Source of the DNA: RGIG7179 sp051893555
GTDB taxonomy: Bacteria; Bacillota; Clostridia; Peptostreptococcales; Anaerovoracaceae
Reading direction: 5' to 3'
DNA length: 64,000 bases
NCBI GenBank assembly: GCA_051893555.1
Contig: JBJFHL010000088.1
Coordinates: 1 to 64,000, forward strand
The position numbers and the translations under genes were made by a program. The first letter of the stretch is position 1. Every line of letters starts with the position of its first letter. The notes beneath the pieces are model-generated. The model saw only the letters and a program-made list of their open reading frames with translations, ran no database searches and was not told the origin of the DNA. Positions 1-8,327 of the stretch are shown piece by piece.

Positions 1-4
1 TACA

Positions 5-54
5 TGAAAAGAGGGCCGCCACCCTAACGGTGAAAACCGTTAATGCGACAGCCC
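5..54 (-). terminator. Intrinsic terminator of the Met/Cys-rich peptide unit
   Basis: Read on the minus strand, a long hairpin (GGGC...GCCC at its base, AACGG/CCGTT near the loop, with G-U pairs between) is followed by TCTTTTC. It starts 17 bases after the stop of the small ORF at 72-209, so it would end that short transcript. The T tract is short and interrupted, so termination may be partial. Confidence 0.6.
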
Positions 55-71
55 CGTGAAATCACTGTGTT

Positions 72-209
72 TTACTGCCTGTCAGAGGAAGGCACAGGTT
101 TCGGAATGGAGATCGGATCGGAAAAAAGCACATCAAAATCCATGCACATGTTCATGCACATGCACATCTCCATCATCATGGTACCGGTGGTGAACGTCGT
201 CTTTTTCAT
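72..209 (-). CDS. Met/Cys-rich small protein (45 aa), function unknown
   Basis: A short minus-strand ORF with a strong ribosome site: AAAGGAG lies 8 bases before the ATG at 209, and another in-frame ATG at 215 is too close to the site. Residues 11-23 alternate methionine with other residues and hold nine-residue-scale clusters of Met plus three Cys (M11-M13, M15-C16-M17-C18-M19, M21-C22-M23), followed by an acidic D-F-D and a Pro/Ser-rich tail. I do not recognise a family. Met/Cys clusters of this kind can bind soft metals such as Cu(I), which is inference only. The unit has its own promoter, a dyad just downstream of it and a terminator, so it looks like a regulated single-gene transcript. 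The coding DNA is partly a CATGCA-type simple repeat, so chance low complexity is the main alternative. A leader peptide for a gene beyond the window edge is also possible. Confidence 0.5.
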   Translation of the reverse strand: MKKTTFTTGTMMMEMCMCMNMCMDFDVLFSDPISIPKPVPSSDRQ

Positions 210-239
210 GATCATCTCTCCTTTCTTTCCGCGTTCTTA

Positions 240-260
240 AACCTATCATTTCGGTAGGTT
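240..260. promoter_or_regulatory. Inverted repeat AACCTA-N9-TAGGTT, likely operator
   Basis: A perfect 6-bp dyad with a 9-bp centre sits just downstream of the -10 box of the minus-strand promoter at 267-295, around the expected transcript start. That position suits a repressor. The regulator is not identifiable from the sequence. Confidence 0.55.
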
Positions 261-266
261 GATGTT

Positions 267-295
267 AGAATAGCACGAAAAATGTTGGCTGTCAA
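267..295 (-). promoter_or_regulatory. Sigma-70-type promoter for the Met/Cys-rich peptide
   Basis: On the minus strand TTGACA (290-295) is followed by exactly 17 bases and TATTCT (267-272). This is the strongest promoter match near the left end, and it reads away from the kinase gene into the small ORF at 72-209. Confidence 0.7.
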
Positions 296-323
296 CAACT
301 AATTTCAAAAAATAAATAATTTT

Positions 324-1745
324 TTATGGATTATCCACAATCGGAAGAGTTACCGTAAAAATGCTCCCCTGTCCCATACGGCTTTCTGCGCGGACGCTGC
401 CGCCGTGAAGTTCTGCAATTTCCTTCACCATTGCCAGGCCCAGACCCACGCCGGACTGTTCCGGGGATCGGGCACTGTCAGCCTGATAGAATCTGGACCA
501 TATATGAGGTAGATCCTCCGGAGAAATGCCGATGCCGTCATCAGAAACCGTGAGAAGGATCTGCTGCGGCTCCTGCCGGAGAGAAACCTCCACATAGCCC
601 CCATCTCTGCCGTATTTGATGCCGTTGCTGATGAGATTTTCCAGAACCCTGGAAAAAAGACGGCGGTCGACGAGAGCAGAGATTCCGGCGGATATATTTT
701 GTCGGATCGTAATTGGGCGATGACATAAGGCCTGCTGTTCGCTGCAGATATCTGCAGCAAGCCGGCTCAGGTCGGTGGTCTCCATTTGCAGCGGTTCACG
801 GCCCTGCTCCAGTCGGGAAAAGAACAGGAGCTGTGTGATCATGTCTTTCATTTTCAGACCCTGGCATTGGATCACTTCCAGGGCTTCCCGGTACTCTTCG
901 GGCCGTTCGTCCAGTTCCAGGGAGTATTCACACTGACTCAGGATGACAGAAACCGGTGTACGGAGCTCGTGAGACACATCGGAGGTAAACTGTTTTTCCC
1001 GCTGAAATGCCCCTTCCAGCCGGTCAAACATATCGTTATAAGACGATGCGAGCTTGTGAAGCTCATCTTTGCCCGGCGGCAGGTCGATCCGGCGGGACAG
1101 ATCGTTTCCGCCGGTGATGGATTCTGCGGTTTCCATGATTTTCTGGATCGGTGCGAAAGAACGGCGGGTGATAATATAGCCGATCAGCACGGCAAGGACG
1201 GCCAGGGCAGGAAGCAGGTACATGACCAGCTTCATGATGGAAGACAGAAGATGGGTACCTTCCCGCTGGGAAGCGACACCGCGGAGCCAGAGACCGTCCA
1301 GATTTTCTCCCTGCAGCGGGCGCTCGTAGACATAGTAGCGGTCGCCTTTATATTTGATGGGGCTTACCTGAGTAAAGGTGAAGATCTGGCTCTGGTTCAG
1401 CCGGACCGGACATTCGCCGTAAAGCAGGTTGTTCTCCTTATCGATAAGGCAGGTGTAAACCCCGTTTCTGTAGTCACAGAAATCATCGTCGATCTCCAGG
1501 AAGCCGTCGCCAAAGGAAAGATACTGATCGCCCAGTTCGGCCTCCTGACCGGCCAGGGAATTGAGAAATTCAATTTCCTGTGCGTTGGCATCTACCTGGG
1601 CAGCGAGCTGGGTTTTGATATCGGTGTTGAAGACCGATTGGCTGATGGAAAAAGTGAGGGTCAGGGTGATGCCCACAATGAGAAGGATAGAGAGGGAAAA
1701 CCAGATCATGATTTTCATCCGTATACTCATGGAGTTTCTCTTCAT
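324..1745 (-). CDS. Membrane sensor histidine kinase
   Basis: A 473-residue two-component sensor kinase. An N-terminal membrane segment (about residues 10-33) and a second near 170-190 bracket an extracellular sensor region. A HAMP linker follows. The dimerisation box S-H-E-L-R-T-P places the phospho-accepting His near residue 259. The ATP-binding domain has the N box (NLISNGIKYG), DDGIGI and GVGLGLAMV motifs. The start has GAGGAGG seven bases upstream and overlaps the stop of the response regulator by 4 bp, so the two genes are translationally coupled. The sensor domain gives no ligand. Its neighbours (thioredoxin, a Met/Cys-rich peptide, exporters) would fit an envelope, metal or redox stress system, but that is inference. 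Confidence 0.93.
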   Translation of the reverse strand: MKRNSMSIRMKIMIWFSLSILLIVGITLTLTFSISQSVFNTDIKTQLAAQVDANAQEIEFLNSLAGQEAELGDQYLSFGDGFLEIDDDFCDYRNGVYTCLIDKENNLLYGECPVRLNQSQIFTFTQVSPIKYKGDRYYVYERPLQGENLDGLWLRGVASQREGTHLLSSIMKLVMYLLPALAVLAVLIGYIITRRSFAPIQKIMETAESITGGNDLSRRIDLPPGKDELHKLASSYNDMFDRLEGAFQREKQFTSDVSHELRTPVSVILSQCEYSLELDERPEEYREALEVIQCQGLKMKDMITQLLFFSRLEQGREPLQMETTDLSRLAADICSEQQALCHRPITIRQNISAGISALVDRRLFSRVLENLISNGIKYGRDGGYVEVSLRQEPQQILLTVSDDGIGISPEDLPHIWSRFYQADSARSPEQSGVGLGLAMVKEIAELHGGSVRAESRMGQGSIFTVTLPIVDNP

Positions 1746-2431
1746 GGTGCATCCTCCTCGCAGCGCAGCACATAACCGACGCCCCGAACCGTATGGATCA
1801 GCTTCGGGGAGAAGTCTTCGTCGATTTTTTTCCGAAGATAACGGATATAGACGTCGACCACGTTGGTTCCGCCTTCATAGTCGAAATTCCACAGGTTATT
1901 TTCAATCTTTTCCCGGGAAAGGACCAGACCCTGGTTTCGGATCAGATATTCCAGCAGTGCAAATTCACGGGCAGACAGACTGATGTTTCTGCCGCCGCGG
2001 GTGACCTGGCGGGAAGCCGTATCCAGAGTGAGGTCAGCCAGCCTGTAAATGCTGCCGGCGGATGGGCTGGCGGCTGACTTTCGGGTCAGTACCCGGATCC
2101 GGGCCAGAAGTTCTGCGAAAGAAAAAGGTTTCACCAGATAATCGCTGGCGCCAAGGTCCAGGCCGCATACCCTGTCCTCTATGGCGTCCCGGGCGGTGAG
2201 AAAGAGAACAGGTGTCATATCCCCCCGGTCCCGCATCTGTCTCAGCAGTGTGAAGCCATCCATTTTCGGCATCATCACATCGAAAACAGCGCCATCATAA
2301 GAAGCCATGGAAAGATAATCCATGGCTTCCTCTCCGTCAAAGCAGCTGTCCACCGAGTAACCTTCTGCAGTGAGCTTTTTTGTAATCAGTTTATTCAGAT
2401 TTTTTTCATCTTCTGCAACCAGCAAACGCAT
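1742..2431 (-). CDS. OmpR/PhoB-family response regulator
   Basis: A 229-residue DNA-binding response regulator and the partner of the overlapping histidine kinase. The receiver domain (1-120) shows the acidic pair E-D near residue 7, the phosphorylation site in FDVMMPKMDG near residue 51, and the conserved Lys in YLVKPF. The C-terminal winged-helix domain (about 130-225) has LSAREFALLEYL and the terminal RGVGYVL of the OmpR family. GGAGGG lies five bases before the ATG. The thioredoxin gene is 43 bp upstream in the same direction. Confidence 0.94.
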   Translation of the reverse strand: MRLLVAEDEKNLNKLITKKLTAEGYSVDSCFDGEEAMDYLSMASYDGAVFDVMMPKMDGFTLLRQMRDRGDMTPVLFLTARDAIEDRVCGLDLGASDYLVKPFSFAELLARIRVLTRKSAASPSAGSIYRLADLTLDTASRQVTRGGRNISLSAREFALLEYLIRNQGLVLSREKIENNLWNFDYEGGTNVVDVYIRYLRKKIDEDFSPKLIHTVRGVGYVLRCEEDAP

Positions 2432-2474
2432 CTTAACCCTCCGATGTGCTGCCGGGCCTACTTCCCGGCGTATG

Positions 2475-2780
2475 TTACTTCAGCAGATCCAGAATCTCGT
2501 CTTTCTTTCTGTAGCCGATGGCAGTGGTAACCACTTCTCCGTTCTGAAAGAGCAGAAGGGTCGGGATGCTCATGACACCGTAGCGGATGGAAAGCTCTCC
2601 TTCTTCATCCACATTGACCTTGCAGACCTTGATGTCATCCCGCTCCATGGCAACCTGCTCCACTTCCGGCGCGATCATTTTGCACGGGCCGCACCAGGAT
2701 GCCCAGAAATCTACCAGAACAGGTTTTTCGGACTGTAATACCTCGGCTTCAAAATTGTCTTTTGTAATATTCGTAATCAT
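2475..2780 (-). CDS. trxA: Thioredoxin
   Basis: A 101-residue single-domain thioredoxin with the active-site motif W-C-G-P-C at about residues 29-33 and the cis-proline in SIPTLLLF near residue 73. It is a cytoplasmic disulfide reductant, with no signal peptide. It is the first gene of the minus-strand set with the two-component genes and has a strong AGGAGG ribosome site. The co-direction with the sensor pair may mean redox-linked regulation, but no shared promoter could be proven. Confidence 0.93.
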   Translation of the reverse strand: MITNITKDNFEAEVLQSEKPVLVDFWASWCGPCKMIAPEVEQVAMERDDIKVCKVNVDEEGELSIRYGVMSIPTLLLFQNGEVVTTAIGYRKKDEILDLLK

Positions 2781-2950
2781 ATGAATTCCTCCTCGTATGC
2801 ATATCGCGTTAGTCTATATTCATACTATACCCGGAAAGCGGATTTTGAAAAGGGAGAATTCACGAAATGTATATTGATTATAGCAGAAAAACATTAAAAT
2901 AAAATGAGAGAAGAGAACTGGAAACATGACATTTACGGTAAATCTGTCCA

Positions 2951-2979
2951 TTGAAACAGAAGAGCTGATATGATAAAAT
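2951..2979 (+). promoter_or_regulatory. Possible promoter of the RND exporter
   Basis: TTGAAA, 17 bases, TAAAAT, about 80 bp before the RND start. The region is AT-rich, so a chance match is possible. Confidence 0.35.
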
Positions 2980-3061
2980 AATAAGTTGAATTACAGTTGA
3001 AAATTGTGCGAAAAAGCATGGAAATAAGCATAGAAAAAAGAAGTACAGAAAGGATAGGGGT

Positions 3062-6000
3062 ATGCCAAAATTCAGTGTAAAAAAACCGATGACGGTTTTC
3101 GTCATTGTCGTTGTGATCATCGCCCTGGGAATCGTGTCCACCCTGAATATGACACCGGATCTGATCCCAAGCATTGATCTTCCTTATGTCGTCGTGATGA
3201 CCGCTTACCCGGGAGCTACGCCGGAGGAAGTGGAGACGTCCGTGACCAAACCGCTGGAACAGAGTCTGGCCACGCTGGAAAACATAAAGAGCATTCAATC
3301 CATCTCCAACGCAAACTATTCTCTCATCATGCTGGAGTTTGAGAACGGATCCAATATGGACACGGCAGTGGTCAATACGCTGCAGAGCGTGGATCTCATT
3401 GAGGGGTCCTGGGATGAGGGAATCGGATCGCCAAATATTCTGAAGATTAACCCGACCATGATGCCGATTGCCATTGCAGCCGTCAGCATGGAGGGGTCCA
3501 CCACGGAAAAGGTTTCTTCTTTCGTGGAAGATACACTGATAAATCAGCTGGAAGGAACCACAGGTGTGGCCAGCATCAGCACCGGAGGTCTCATTGAATC
3601 CAGAGCCAATGTGGTGATCAATGAAGATAAAATTGAAAAACTGAACGAAAAACTGCTGGATGAGGCAAGTCCTGACCTGGCAGATGCCAAGGCACAGCTG
3701 AACCAGGGGATGAAACAGCTGAAGCAGGCGGAAGCAGAAATCGCCCAGAGTCGGGCAGAGCTGGAAACCAAGAAAAATGAAACCTATGACCAGCTGGCGG
3801 AAGCATCGGCCAATCTGGATGCTGCGGTGGCGCAGGCCAGTGCGCTGGCAACCCAGATCAAGACGCTGGAGGGACAGAAGATGGCCATTGAAGCCCAGAT
3901 CCAGCAGGGGGCTTACGGACCGCAGCTGGGCATCACCCTGGAGGATCTGCAGGGGCAGCTGGCAGATGTGAGCGCGCAGCTGGCAGTGCTGCAGATAGAC
4001 AGTGAAACTGCGGATCAGCAGGTGGCGCAGCTGAAGGATGCCTATCAGCAGGCGGAGCGGGGAACGTATACTGCCATGGACTCCTTTGATGATGCATATG
4101 CACAGCTGGACAGCGCGCAGAGTCAGATTTCTTCCCAGCGGGCACAGATGAACAGTGCCATGAAACAGCTGGATGAAGCAGGAAACAATGCGCTGCTGAC
4201 AGAGGGTCTTTCTTCTATGATCGATATGGATATGATTGCCGGTATTCTGAAGGGACAGAACTTTTCCATGCCGGCAGGCTATGTGGAAAGCGGCAATACC
4301 CGGTATCTGGTCAGCGTGGGTGATAAGCTGTCGGATACAGAAGAAATCGAAAAACTATTCCTGTTCCATATCGATGGACTGGGGGACGTTTATCTGGAAG
4401 ATGTGGCAGACGTATTCCTGTCTGATAACAGCGATGCGGTTTATGCCAGCATCAACGGAGAACCGGGAGTTCTGCTGACCTTCTCCAAGCAGTCCAACTA
4501 TGCAACGACCACGGTTTCAGATAATCTGAAGGAAAAATTTGCAGAGTTGGAAGAAGAATATGAGGGTCTGACCTTTACGACCCTGATGGATCAGGGGGAC
4601 TATATCTATCTGATCATCCGGTCCATTCTCAGCAGTCTGGGCTGGGGTGCCCTGTTCGCAGTGGTGATCCTCTTCCTGTTCCTCCGGGATCTCAAGCCGA
4701 CACTGATTACCCTGCTGAGCATTCCGATCAGTATCGTGTTCGCACTGGTACTGATGTACTTCTCCGGGGTGACGCTGAATATGATCTCCCTGTCCGGTCT
4801 GGCAGTGGCAGTGGGTATGCTGGTGGATAACAGTATTGTGGTCATCGAAAATATCTTCCGTCTGCGGCGGACCGGGGTGCCGGCAGCCAAGGCGGCGGTG
4901 GCTGGTGCCCGTCAGGTAGCCGGTGCCATTACATCCTCTACCCTGACGACGATCTGCGTTTTCGTGCCGATCATATTCGTTCAGGGAATTACCCGGCAGC
5001 TCTTTACCGATATGGCGCTGACCATCGGTTATGCTCTGGTGGCCAGCCTGATGATCGCGCTGACGCTGGTGCCGTCCATGTCTTCTCTCATGCTGAAAAA
5101 GAATGTGAAGCCGGAAGGCCGCCGGTTTACGGCATTTCAGAACGGCTACAGAAGACTGGCGGGATGGTCGCTGCGTCATAAGTTCATCGTACTGCTTCTG
5201 GCGGTGGGTATGCTGGCGTTCAGTGTATCCGCCTCTTTGGCGAAGGGCTTTATCTTCATGCCGGATATGTCCACACCGCAGCTTTCCGGCAGCCTCGTCA
5301 TGAATGATGAAGAAGCAGAGATTGAGGATACCAGAGAAGTGGCAGATGAGGCTCTGAAGCGGATGGAAGCAATCGATGGTGTCGATACGGCGGGCGCCAT
5401 GCTTTCCAGCAGCGGCGCCATGGGCAATCTGACGGGAGAAACGGAAACCAGTCAGGTCAGCCTGTATATCATCGTCGATCAGGAAAGCGGCAGAAGCGGA
5501 GAGGAAATCCGGGAGGATATTACGAAGGCCTGCAGCGATCTGCCATGCACCATAGAAATCGCAACGTCATCTTCCATGATGTCCTACACTTCGGCCCTGG
5601 GCGGAGAAGGTGTCGGCATTGAGATATACAGTACAGACAATGATGCTTTGCAAACAGCGGCCGGTGAGATCGGAGAACTGCTGGAGGGCGTGGAAGGCAT
5701 CGATGCGGTGGATAACGGACTGACGGAAGCGGAACCGGAGATTCATTTCGCCGTCGATAAGAAAAAAGCCATGGAAAAGGGGCTGACCGTTGCCCAGATC
5801 TTCATGCAGGTTTCCGATGCCCTGACCAGTGAGACCACCGCAACAACGCTGCGAATGGGCGGCGATGAATACGATGTGGTGGTCTCCGGTATGGATCAGA
5901 AAGAACTGACGCCGAAATACATACGCAATCTGAAGCTGACCGGAACGGATGCGGAAGGAAAGGAAATTACCGTAAAACTGAAGGATGTGGCAGAAATACA

Positions 6001-6733
6001 GGAAACCGAAAGCCTGCCTTCCATCCTGCGGATCGATCAGAAGACCTATCTGAAGGTAAACGGTACCGTGAAAGAGGGCTATAACGTCACCCTTGTTACC
6101 GATGCGGCAAAGACGGCCATGGATGAATATACGCCGCCGGAGGGGGTTACCTGGGAATTCAGCGGTGAAAATGAAATGATTATGGATGCCATGGAGGATC
6201 TGGTTCTGATGATGATCCTGGGCATACTTTTGGTATACCTGATTATGGTGGCCCAGTTCCAGTCACTGCTGTCACCGTTTATCATTATGTTTACCATTCC
6301 GCTGGCCTTCACCGGCGGCCTGCTGGCCCTTTTGATTTTCGATAAAGAGATCAGTATCATCGCCATGATCGGTATGATCATGCTGGTGGGTATCATCGTG
6401 AACAACGGCATCGTTCTGGTGGACTATATTAATCAGCTCCGTGCCGGCGGCATGGCGAAAAGGGATGCCATCGTGGAAGCCGGCGCCACCAGAATGCGTC
6501 CTGTGCTGATGACCAGCCTGACTACCATTCTGGGTCTGATCGTCATGGCCTTCGGGCAGACTGCAGGAACGGATATGATGCAGCCGATCGCGCTGGTCTG
6601 CATCGGCGGTCTGATTTATGCAACCGCCCTGACGCTGTTCGTTGTACCGGTGATTTACGATCTGTTCCACGGCGAAAAATTCAAGATGGTAAAAGAAGAG
6701 GATGTGGATATCAGCGATATCGTGACAGAATAA
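3062..6733 (+). CDS. RND-family efflux permease with coiled-coil insertion
   Basis: A 1223-residue exporter of the hydrophobe/amphiphile RND type (AcrB/SwrC relatives), driven by an ion gradient. The first membrane helix and the YPGATPEEVE and TKPLEQSL motifs are typical. The fourth helix has GMLVDNSIVVIEN, carrying the conserved Asp. The second half repeats the fold and ends with GIIVNNGIVLVDYIN and MRPVLMTSLTTILG. Most unusual is a block of about 180 residues (roughly 195-375) rich in Ala, Gln, Glu, Leu and Lys in heptad style, inserted in the first extracytoplasmic porter domain and predicted as a long helical hairpin. No membrane-fusion protein or outer-membrane channel lies nearby. A MATE exporter follows 12 bp later, probably in one operon. 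The substrate is not predictable. Confidence 0.92.
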   Translation: MPKFSVKKPMTVFVIVVVIIALGIVSTLNMTPDLIPSIDLPYVVVMTAYPGATPEEVETSVTKPLEQSLATLENIKSIQSISNANYSLIMLEFENGSNMDTAVVNTLQSVDLIEGSWDEGIGSPNILKINPTMMPIAIAAVSMEGSTTEKVSSFVEDTLINQLEGTTGVASISTGGLIESRANVVINEDKIEKLNEKLLDEASPDLADAKAQLNQGMKQLKQAEAEIAQSRAELETKKNETYDQLAEASANLDAAVAQASALATQIKTLEGQKMAIEAQIQQGAYGPQLGITLEDLQGQLADVSAQLAVLQIDSETADQQVAQLKDAYQQAERGTYTAMDSFDDAYAQLDSAQSQISSQRAQMNSAMKQLDEAGNNALLTEGLSSMIDMDMIAGILKGQNFSMPAGYVESGNTRYLVSVGDKLSDTEEIEKLFLFHIDGLGDVYLEDVADVFLSDNSDAVYASINGEPGVLLTFSKQSNYATTTVSDNLKEKFAELEEEYEGLTFTTLMDQGDYIYLIIRSILSSLGWGALFAVVILFLFLRDLKPTLITLLSIPISIVFALVLMYFSGVTLNMISLSGLAVAVGMLVDNSIVVIENIFRLRRTGVPAAKAAVAGARQVAGAITSSTLTTICVFVPIIFVQGITRQLFTDMALTIGYALVASLMIALTLVPSMSSLMLKKNVKPEGRRFTAFQNGYRRLAGWSLRHKFIVLLLAVGMLAFSVSASLAKGFIFMPDMSTPQLSGSLVMNDEEAEIEDTREVADEALKRMEAIDGVDTAGAMLSSSGAMGNLTGETETSQVSLYIIVDQESGRSGEEIREDITKACSDLPCTIEIATSSSMMSYTSALGGEGVGIEIYSTDNDALQTAAGEIGELLEGVEGIDAVDNGLTEAEPEIHFAVDKKKAMEKGLTVAQIFMQVSDALTSETTATTLRMGGDEYDVVVSGMDQKELTPKYIRNLKLTGTDAEGKEITVKLKDVAEIQETESLPSILRIDQKTYLKVNGTVKEGYNVTLVTDAAKTAMDEYTPPEGVTWEFSGENEMIMDAMEDLVLMMILGILLVYLIMVAQFQSLLSPFIIMFTIPLAFTGGLLALLIFDKEISIIAMIGMIMLVGIIVNNGIVLVDYINQLRAGGMAKRDAIVEAGATRMRPVLMTSLTTILGLIVMAFGQTAGTDMMQPIALVCIGGLIYATALTLFVVPVIYDLFHGEKFKMVKEEDVDISDIVTE

Positions 6734-6745
6734 AGGAGACATCAT

Positions 6746-8095
6746 TTGGAGAAGCAGCTTGGACAAATTACCTTTACCAATGAACAACTGAGAGTATTGA
6801 TTTTTCCTCTGGTGATAGAACAGTTTCTGGGGGTCGCCGTGGGGCTGGCAGACTCGATCATGGTAGCAAGCGTGGGAGAAGCCGCCGTATCGGCGGTGTC
6901 CCTGGTGGATTCCATTAATGTGCTGCTGTTTTTCGCCATGAACGCCCTGGCAACCGGCGGGGCGGTGGTCTGCGGTCAGTTCCTGGGACGAAAGGATTCT
7001 GCCAGAGCAAACGAAGCCGGCCAGCAGCTGCTGGTTTTCGTGGTGCTTCTGGGCACTGCCGTGATGGCAGTTCTTTACCTGGCAAAATCCATCATCCTGC
7101 ATGGTCTCTTCGGTAGAATTGATGCGGATGTCATGGCCTATGCCAACACCTATTTTCTTATCGTGGAAGCCTCGATTCCGTTTATGGCGCTGTACAGTGC
7201 CGGGGCGGCCATCTTCCGGGTCATGGGGAATTCGTCGGTATCCATGAAGATTTCTGCAGCCATGAATCTGGTCAACGTGTGCGGCAATGCGGTCCTCATT
7301 TTCGGCGTCGGTATGGGCGTGGAAGGTGTGGCCATTCCTACCTTTGCAGCCCGGGTGCTGGGTGCAGTGGCTGTTGTGGTTCTGCTGCGGAATCCTGTTC
7401 ACATCATACACCTGAGCCAGCCGTTTCATTACCGGTTTCAGGGGGATATGGTGAAAAAGATTCTGCGGGTGGGTGTGCCCAGCAGCATTGAAAGCAGCCT
7501 GTTCCAGCTGGGAAAGGTACTGCTGCTCAGCCTGGTTTCCAGCTTCGGCACAGCATCGATTGCAGCCAATGCCATCGGCAACAGCATTGCCACCGTGCAG
7601 ACCCTGCCGGCAGCAGCCATCGGTGTAGGCATGATCACTGTGGTAAGCCAGTGTACCGGGGCCAGGGATTTCGAACATGCGAGATTCTATATCCGTAAAC
7701 TGATGCGCTGGTCTTATGTTCTGATGCTGATCTGGAATCTCTTTCTGTTTGCAGTCCAGCCGCTGCTGGTGGGGCTGTATAACGTCTCCGGCGAAGCAGC
7801 CCATCTGGCCATGATCATCCTGTGGCTACACGGCGGTCTGGGCATTCTCATGTGGCCCGCAGCCTTTACCCTGCCCCAGGCACTGAAAGGGGCAGGCGAT
7901 ACATCCTTTGTCATGATCGTGGCAGTTGCATCCATGTGGACCTTCCGGATCTTCACGGGCTTTCTGTTTGCAAAATATCTTGGCATGGGCGTTCTGGGCA
8001 CCTGGTATGCCATGTTCATCGACTGGGTCTGCCGACTGCTGCTGTTCCTGCTGCGGTACCGGGGAAAGAAGTGGGAAACCAAATATGTGAAATAA
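6746..8095 (+). CDS. MATE-family efflux transporter
   Basis: A 449-residue polytopic protein with twelve predicted membrane segments in two related halves, as in multidrug and toxic compound extrusion transporters. The N-terminal half contains the family-typical ADSIMVASVGEAAVSAVSL and the GGAVVCGQFLG stretch, and the second half repeats it (GTASIAANAIGNSIATVQ). It would export cationic compounds in exchange for Na+ or H+. The start is TTG at 6746, with AAGGAG nine bases upstream and only 12 bp after the RND gene. The two exporters are likely co-transcribed and end at the hairpin at 8182-8240. Confidence 0.92.
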   Translation: MEKQLGQITFTNEQLRVLIFPLVIEQFLGVAVGLADSIMVASVGEAAVSAVSLVDSINVLLFFAMNALATGGAVVCGQFLGRKDSARANEAGQQLLVFVVLLGTAVMAVLYLAKSIILHGLFGRIDADVMAYANTYFLIVEASIPFMALYSAGAAIFRVMGNSSVSMKISAAMNLVNVCGNAVLIFGVGMGVEGVAIPTFAARVLGAVAVVVLLRNPVHIIHLSQPFHYRFQGDMVKKILRVGVPSSIESSLFQLGKVLLLSLVSSFGTASIAANAIGNSIATVQTLPAAAIGVGMITVVSQCTGARDFEHARFYIRKLMRWSYVLMLIWNLFLFAVQPLLVGLYNVSGEAAHLAMIILWLHGGLGILMWPAAFTLPQALKGAGDTSFVMIVAVASMWTFRIFTGFLFAKYLGMGVLGTWYAMFIDWVCRLLLFLLRYRGKKWETKYVK

Positions 8096-8181
8096 TTCAG
8101 AGGTTTCAAGGAAATTGCCGTAAGGGTAAAAAGCGGGTATCTTTTTCGCAGGAGAACATAAAAACAAAAAATAAACCCATT

Positions 8182-8240
8182 TGGGTTTCGTAATAAGAAA
8201 CTACACACAAATTAAGTTTCTTTTCACGAAACCCATTTTT
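8182..8240 (+). terminator. Long inverted repeat and terminator after the MATE gene
   Basis: TGGGTTTCGT...AAGAAACT is repeated in inverse orientation (AGTTTCTT...ACGAAACCCA) around a 12-base loop and followed by TTTTTATTTG. The arms are about 21 bp with a few mismatches. It ends the exporter operon and lies immediately before the tdh promoter. Confidence 0.65.
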
Positions 8241-8242
8241 AT

Positions 8243-8270
8243 TTGCCTTTTTTTGTATAATTCATATAAT
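8243..8270 (+). promoter_or_regulatory. Promoter of tdh-kbl
   Basis: TTGCCT, 16 bases, TATAAT, 57 bp upstream of the tdh start. Confidence 0.5.
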
Positions 8271-8327
8271 TATCATAACATTATTTCTCAGAGTAAAGTG
8301 TGACACAAGTAAAGGAGCGTGACACAT

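Noticed and set aside
43..240. Plus-strand reading frame of 65 residues rich in Met and His
   Set aside because: It has no ribosome site and reads through the minus-strand ORF, the ribosome site and the terminator hairpin; the minus strand has promoter, ribosome site and terminator instead.
786..1775. 329-residue plus-strand reading frame
   Set aside because: Antisense to the histidine kinase, which has clear domains; no ribosome site or family resemblance.
6272..7804. 510-residue minus-strand reading frame rich in His and Gln
   Set aside because: Antisense shadow of the RND and MATE genes; its composition is typical of a shadow frame.
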